A stretch of DNA of 17,958 nt. Origin: Acidobacteriota bacterium. Its GTDB lineage: Bacteria; Acidobacteriota; Blastocatellia; Pyrinomonadales; Pyrinomonadaceae. Position numbers and translations under genes: made by a program. Below are positions 14,225-17,958 of this stretch, one piece after another (position 1 is the stretch's first letter; each line of letters starts with the position of its first letter). The notes below the pieces were generated by a model. It was not told the origin of the DNA, did no database searches, and saw only the letters and a list, made by a program, of their open reading frames with translations. The DNA is taken from contig SXVE01000203.1 of NCBI GenBank assembly GCA_005790265.1, positions 1-17,958 on the forward strand. Direction: 5' to 3'.

Positions 14225-15541
14225 ATGATTACACGCTACACATTGCCCGAAATGGGCGCGATTTGGTCGGCGGAGAACAAGTTTCAGAAATGGCTCGACG
14301 TGGAAATCGCCGTTTGCGAAGTTCACGCCGAAGACGGAATTATTCCTGCCGAAGCGCTCGATGAAATAAAATCGAAAGCCGCTTTTACGGTTGAAAGAAT
14401 CAACGAAATCGAGAAAACGACCGATCACGACGTGATCGCATTTACGACGAATCTCGCTGAAAACATCGGCGATGCCGCGCGTTTCGTGCATTACGGTTTA
14501 ACGTCGTCGGACGTGGTGGACACGGCGAACGCGCTTTTGCTGAAAGAATCGTGCGAGATTTTGCTGCCGAAAATTGATGCGCTTTTGGAAGTTCTCAAAC
14601 GCCGCGCATTTGAATTTCAAGACACGCCGCAAATCGGGCGGACGCACGGGATTCACGCCGAACCGACAAGTTTCGGACTCGTTTGGGCACTTTGGTATTC
14701 GGAATTTCAGCGCAACAAGGAACGACTGGAAAAAGCGAAAGAAACGATTGCGGTCGGCAAAATATCGGGCGCGGTCGGCGCGTTCGCTCATCTCGCGCCG
14801 GACGTTGAAGAGAGAGTTTGTGCCAAATTGGGAATTAAAGCGGCGGACGTTTCGACGCAGGTCATTCAGCGCGACCGTTACGCCGAATATCTCTGCACAT
14901 TGGCAATTATCGCGTCGAGTTTGGAAAAAATCGCGCTCCAAGTTCGCCACTGGCAGCGCACGGAAGTTCGCGAAGCGCAGGAAAAATTCAAAACCGGGCA
15001 GAAAGGCTCAAGCGCGATGCCGCACAAACGCAATCCGATTTTGTCCGAACGAATTTGCGGAATGGCGCGCACCGTTCGCGCCAATTCAATCGTCGGACTG
15101 GAAAATGTCGCGCTCTGGCACGAACGCGATATTTCGCACAGTTCCGCCGAACGAATTGTTCTGCCTGATTCAAGCGCGACTTTGGATTATATTCTGGCAA
15201 AAACGACCTCGCTTTTGGATAATTTGGTGGTTTATCCGGAAAATATGCTGAAAAATTTGAATCTGACGCGCGGTTTGGTGTTCAGCGGACAATTAATGCT
15301 CGCGCTCACGCAAAAAGGCGTATCGCGTGAAGACGCTTATGTTTACACGCAGCGCAATGCGATGAAAGTTTGGGACGAAGGCGGCGAATATCGCGATTTG
15401 GTAATGAATGATGAAGATATTCGCGCGAAATTATCGGCGGAAGAAGTCGAGAAGGTTTTTTCCTACGAACATTATCTGCGCAACGTCGGAAAAGTTTTCG
15501 AGCGAGTTTTTGGAGAAAACAAAAAAGGTCAAGCCGTTTAG
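14225..15541 (+). CDS. purB: Adenylosuccinate lyase
   Basis: 438 residues, cytoplasmic, usual length. It cleaves fumarate from SAICAR in de novo purine synthesis and from adenylosuccinate in AMP formation. Fumarase/aspartase superfamily landmarks are intact: H68 in TTDHDV, H141 in GRTHG, the signature loop GSSAMPHKRNP (261-271) with its catalytic Ser, and E275 soon after. TSSDVVDTA (93-101) and GRTHGIHAEPTSFG (138-151) are also typical of the bacterial enzyme. The ATG at 14225 gives the expected MITRYTLPEMGAIW N-terminus, although the ribosome site is weak. The last codons form the 5' arm of a terminator hairpin, with the stop codon at its loop. It is monocistronic here, about 570 bp from purS with a minus-strand gene between. 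Confidence 0.98.
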   Translation: MITRYTLPEMGAIWSAENKFQKWLDVEIAVCEVHAEDGIIPAEALDEIKSKAAFTVERINEIEKTTDHDVIAFTTNLAENIGDAARFVHYGLTSSDVVDTANALLLKESCEILLPKIDALLEVLKRRAFEFQDTPQIGRTHGIHAEPTSFGLVWALWYSEFQRNKERLEKAKETIAVGKISGAVGAFAHLAPDVEERVCAKLGIKAADVSTQVIQRDRYAEYLCTLAIIASSLEKIALQVRHWQRTEVREAQEKFKTGQKGSSAMPHKRNPILSERICGMARTVRANSIVGLENVALWHERDISHSSAERIVLPDSSATLDYILAKTTSLLDNLVVYPENMLKNLNLTRGLVFSGQLMLALTQKGVSREDAYVYTQRNAMKVWDEGGEYRDLVMNDEDIRAKLSAEEVEKVFSYEHYLRNVGKVFERVFGENKKGQAV

Positions 15542-15554
15542 CTTGACCTTTTTT
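15521..15554. terminator. Bidirectional terminator overlapping the purB stop codon
   Basis: AAAAAAGGTCAAGC (15521-15534) and its exact complement GCTTGACCTTTTTT (15541-15554) form a 14-bp stem with loop CGTTTA. The purB stop TAG (15539-15541) sits at the loop edge, so the last purB codons encode the 5' arm. A/T tracts on both sides let it also stop minus-strand transcription of the DUF4870-like gene ending at 15586. Confidence 0.85.
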
Positions 15555-15585
15555 ATTGAATAAAATTAATCGTTGAAATGTGGTA

Positions 15586-15972
15586 TTACGACCATTTATC
15601 AGCCATATCGCCGATTACCGGCAAACGGTAGTTTCCGCCTTGATACGCTTTGACGCAGCCGATAATCATTAAGATTAAAAACCCGAAAATTACTGCGAAG
15701 TAGAGCAGACCGACAAGCGAACCAAGTATGCCGGAGTTGGTTGCCGCAACTAAAATACCACCGACCATTGCGACGGCAAAGATGGCAACAACGTAAACTA
15801 CTGTTAAAAGAAGCGATTGAACGGCGTGAAAACGCACGTTTTTATTAGTTTTATCGGTGACTAAAACAATGATGCTGTAAATCAGACTTATTCCGCAAAG
15901 CGGCAGATAAGTTAGCATCGAACCGACATTACTATCCAGACCGAGAGCGGTTTTACCGTTCATATTTTGCAT
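15586..15972 (-). CDS. DUF4870-like small integral membrane protein
   Basis: 128 residues with three predicted membrane helices (about 17-38, 52-76 and 84-107). GLDSNVGSMLTYLPLCG (11-27), NVRFHAVQSLLL (45-56) and the C-terminal AYQGGNYRLPVIGDMADKW (109-127) match the conserved pattern of DUF4870/TIC20-like proteins as I know them. Function in bacteria is unknown. AGGAG (15985-15989) lies 12 nt before ATG 15972, a long but usable spacing; the in-frame ATG at 15963 would be farther. A plausible promoter (TTGAGT, 18 bp, TATATT) lies upstream. It stands alone between purB and purS and has no obvious purine role. Confidence 0.85.
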   Translation of the reverse strand: MQNMNGKTALGLDSNVGSMLTYLPLCGISLIYSIIVLVTDKTNKNVRFHAVQSLLLTVVYVVAIFAVAMVGGILVAATNSGILGSLVGLLYFAVIFGFLILMIIGCVKAYQGGNYRLPVIGDMADKWS

Positions 15973-16039
15973 AAAATTTTGATTCTCCTAAAGGGTTGAA
16001 ATTTGAATAATTACGGAAAGCTAAATCGAGTTAGCGCGA

Positions 16040-16069
16040 AATATAACACACAGACGTTGCGAAACTCAA
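16040..16069 (-). promoter_or_regulatory. Candidate sigma-70-type promoter for the DUF4870-like gene
   Basis: On the minus strand TTGAGT (16069-16064) and TATATT (16045-16040) are separated by 18 bp. This is a fair match to TTGACA/TATAAT, placing a start site roughly 60 nt before ATG 15972. Found by eye. Confidence 0.4.
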
Positions 16070-16110
16070 GAAATTGCGCAAGAATCTGTAATTTATTTTA
16101 GTAAAAAAAT

Positions 16111-16356
16111 ATGAAAGCAAAAGTTTACGTAACGTTAAAACCGAGCGTGCTCGATCCGCAGGGAAAAGCGATTCATCATTCAATCGAACTGCTCGGTTTT
16201 GAACAAATTAAGGATATTCGGCAGGGAAAATATTTTGAAGTCGCGCTCGACGCATCGTTGTCCGAAACCGAAGCGCAGGAAACGGCGGAAAAGATCGCCA
16301 AAAACGTTCTCGCCAATCCCGTCATCGAAGATTACAGAGTTGAAATCGTTGATTAA
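16111..16356 (+). CDS. purS: Phosphoribosylformylglycinamidine synthase subunit PurS
   Basis: 81 residues, the full length of this small subunit. PurS bridges PurL and PurQ in the three-part FGAM synthase, which converts FGAR, glutamine and ATP to FGAM. Family features are KVYVTLKPSVLDPQGKAI (4-21), the LLGF stretch (27-30), DIRQGKYFEV (35-44) and the C-terminal NPVIEDYRVEIVD (69-81), consistent with the ferredoxin-like PurS fold. The ATG is preceded by an A-rich stretch without a clear Shine-Dalgarno. purQ follows after 74 bp on the same strand. Confidence 0.96.
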   Translation: MKAKVYVTLKPSVLDPQGKAIHHSIELLGFEQIKDIRQGKYFEVALDASLSETEAQETAEKIAKNVLANPVIEDYRVEIVD

Positions 16357-16430
16357 TGAAAAACGGTTAACGGTCAGTCAAAATTCTTTGCTCTACAAAT
16401 TATCGTTTGCCGCTTGCCGCATTATAAAAT

Positions 16431-17129
16431 ATGAAATTTGGAGTTCTCGTTTTTCCCGGTTCCAATTGCGATCACGACGCTTACCACGTTGTTTCCAAAC
16501 ACGTCGGTCAGCCGGTTGATTTCGTCTGGCATAAGCAGACGGATTTGAGTCAGTATGACGCGCTGATCGTTCCGGGCGGTTTTTCCTACGGCGATTATTT
16601 GCGCGCGGGCGCGCTGGCGAAATTTTCGCCGGTGATGAACGCCGTCAAAGATTTTGCGGCGCAAGGGAAATACGTTTTCGGAATTTGCAACGGTTTTCAG
16701 ATTTTGTGCGAAGCCGGACTTTTGCCGGGCGCGCTGATTCGCAATAAAAATCTTCATTTCGTCTGCAAACATATCAACGTCAAAGTCGAAAACAAAAACA
16801 CGCCATACACTTCGGAACTCGGCGCGGGCGATGTGCTTTCGATTCCGATTGCCCACGCCGAAGGAAATTACGTGTGCGACGACGAAACTTTGCAGCAGCT
16901 CGAAGAAAACAATCAAATCGTTTTCCGCTACTGCGACGAAAACGGCGAAACTTCCGATCAATCGAATCCAAACGGTTCGCGCTCGAATATCGCCGGAATC
17001 TGCAATTTGGACAGAAACGTCATCGGAATGATGCCGCATCCGGAACGCGCGTGCGAAGAATTGCTCGGCTCTAATGACGGACGCGATATTTTTCGCTCGC
17101 TGACCAAAGCGATTGCCGCGAAAAATTAA
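16431..17129 (+). CDS. purQ: Phosphoribosylformylglycinamidine synthase subunit PurQ (glutaminase)
   Basis: 232 residues, a class I glutamine amidotransferase that releases ammonia from glutamine for the PurL active site. The N-terminus MKFGVLVFPGSNCDHDAY is typical. The triad is intact: nucleophile C86 in FGICNGFQIL, H203 and E205 in MMPHPERA. VPGGFSYGDYLRAGA (47-61) is also characteristic. ATG 16431 directly follows AT-rich DNA with no obvious Shine-Dalgarno, but the N-terminus matches the family and leaves no room for doubt. A strong terminator follows at 17146, so the unit ends here and purL must be elsewhere. The 74-bp gap after purS is larger than in tightly packed pur operons. Confidence 0.98.
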   Translation: MKFGVLVFPGSNCDHDAYHVVSKHVGQPVDFVWHKQTDLSQYDALIVPGGFSYGDYLRAGALAKFSPVMNAVKDFAAQGKYVFGICNGFQILCEAGLLPGALIRNKNLHFVCKHINVKVENKNTPYTSELGAGDVLSIPIAHAEGNYVCDDETLQQLEENNQIVFRYCDENGETSDQSNPNGSRSNIAGICNLDRNVIGMMPHPERACEELLGSNDGRDIFRSLTKAIAAKN

Positions 17130-17145
17130 AATTACGCCGCATTCA

Positions 17146-17188
17146 AAAAAAGAAAAGCGAGCCGCAATTCGGCTCGCTTTTCTTTTTT
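17146..17188. terminator. Strong bidirectional Rho-independent terminator after purQ
   Basis: AAAAAAGAAAAGCGAGCCG (17146-17164) pairs exactly with 17170-17188, a 19-bp stem with loop CAATT. A tracts on the 5' arm and T tracts on the 3' arm serve both strands: purQ ends at 17129 and the converging minus-strand gene ends at 17221. Confidence 0.9.
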
Positions 17189-17220
17189 ACAGTTTAATAA
17201 GTAAAAAAAACTCGATTCGT

Positions 17221-17958
17221 TTAATCTCGGCGCCAGAAAATTTCGAGCTGATATTCTTTTGCGCCGCCGCCGTCATCGTAAATTTCGATGACCGCCGTAA
17301 AATCATTGTCGCGCGACGGCTGCTGCAAAACGCGCGTCGTGCCGCGACCTTTTTGCCGGTTCACGTCAACCACAACTCTTCGGTCGGGCAAAGCCGCCGT
17401 AAAGCTCGAAGTTCCGTCCGGATAAGGTCTGCCGGAAACGGTTTCAACGCGCATCGTGCGGTCTTTGATAACGAGCTGAACTTTGTCGTCAACGGTTCCG
17501 CGCCAAAATGCGCGTCCGATGATCGGGCGATTATCGCCGCCGGAATTTCCGTTGTCGCCGCCGCCGGAATTGCCGCCGGAATTGCCGCTGCCGCCGAGTT
17601 CGCGATTAATGTCGTTAACGGCGTTTTGGATGCTGCGCCAAAGATAACCGTTTGATCCGTAACTCGGCGCGCGGCGGGCTAGATCATTGAGAAAAAACGC
17701 TGCGTCGCGCAATTCCGCAACGCGGCGATTATCATTGACCATCTGCGAAAAAAGACTCGCGCCCGAATCCATCTGCGCGGCGAGAAACGCTTCTTCAACG
17801 TCCGCGCGATTGACCGTGTAGCCTTTCAATCGTTCGGCGGTGCGATCAGCCAAATCAACCGTCGAGCGTTTCAACTGACTGGCGTAATTGTTCAAACGCG
17901 ACGACGCGTATTCGGCGTTTTGTGCTGCCGCCGAAAAGCTGAAAGCCGCGATAAATAC
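17221..17958 (-). CDS. Secreted protein of unknown function, 5' end cut by the window edge
   Basis: The minus-strand frame stays open to the last base, so the true start lies beyond the window; an internal TTG at 17895 is not a credible start. Reading from the edge, VFIAAFSFSAAAQNAEYASS looks like the end of a signal peptide with cleavage after AAA, so nearly all of the mature protein is present. It begins with a helical part rich in charged residues and Ala (about the first 110 mature residues). A Gly/Ser/Asn spacer follows (GGSGNSGGNSGGGDN, encoded near 17540-17600). A beta-rich C-terminal region comes next, with RAFWRGTVDDKVQLVIKD, and the protein ends in QLEIFWRRD. No family recognised. 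It may bind a ligand or partner outside the cell; that is only a guess. Confidence 0.75.
   Translation of the reverse strand, partial: VFIAAFSFSAAAQNAEYASSRLNNYASQLKRSTVDLADRTAERLKGYTVNRADVEEAFLAAQMDSGASLFSQMVNDNRRVAELRDAAFFLNDLARRAPSYGSNGYLWRSIQNAVNDINRELGGSGNSGGNSGGGDNGNSGGDNRPIIGRAFWRGTVDDKVQLVIKDRTMRVETVSGRPYPDGTSSFTAALPDRRVVVDVNRQKGRGTTRVLQQPSRDNDFTAVIEIYDDGGGAKEYQLEIFWRRD

Noticed and set aside
17113..17655. 180-residue plus-strand frame after purQ
   Set aside because: It crosses the strong terminator at 17146-17188 and lies antisense to the secreted-protein gene.

Overview
The window reads as chromosomal DNA of a bacterium of intermediate G+C. Several traits together suggest Acidobacteriota, probably class Blastocatellia (Pyrinomonadaceae-like): a TIGR02999-type ECF sigma factor, several Ser/Thr kinases including one with a long TPR tail, an FHA-trypsin fusion, a PEGA kinase and an archaeal/yeast-type aspartate-semialdehyde dehydrogenase. 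This placement rests on remembered family distribution, not on a marker gene. I see no tRNA, rRNA, CRISPR array, transposase or integrase.

Left half (102-10780), a protein-phosphorylation island. A minus-strand ECF sigma factor is divergent from a plus-strand run of five genes: an FHA-TM-trypsin-like protease, a PEGA-containing Ser/Thr kinase, a PP2C phosphatase, a second Ser/Thr kinase, and a secreted protein with a duplicated 53-residue module. A perfect 18-bp hairpin ends the run and also faces a converging third kinase with TPR repeats. Writers (three kinases), an eraser (PP2C), a reader (FHA) and a possible transcriptional output (ECF) are thus adjacent. Two points stand out. The sigma factor carries Thr-containing LQPT where ECF factors usually have the acidic DAED motif, as in kinase-activated ECF sigma factors. 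A short [AS]TR[LM] motif recurs in the cytoplasmic linkers of the FHA protease (twice) and the second kinase (three times), with a looser copy (RATRD) at the phosphatase C-terminus, which suggests shared phosphorylation or FHA-docking sites.

Right half (11102-17958), mostly housekeeping genes in short units of alternating strand: asd and an AI-2E-family membrane protein; an unrecognised 239-residue protein (minus); purB; a DUF4870-like membrane protein (minus); purS and purQ; and the 5'-truncated end of a secreted protein of unknown function (minus). PurB, PurS and PurQ act in de novo purine synthesis; the PurL partner of PurS and PurQ is not in the window.

All four convergent junctions contain an inverted repeat between or overlapping the gene ends. 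Three are good bidirectional terminator candidates, and in two cases the stop codon lies inside the structure.
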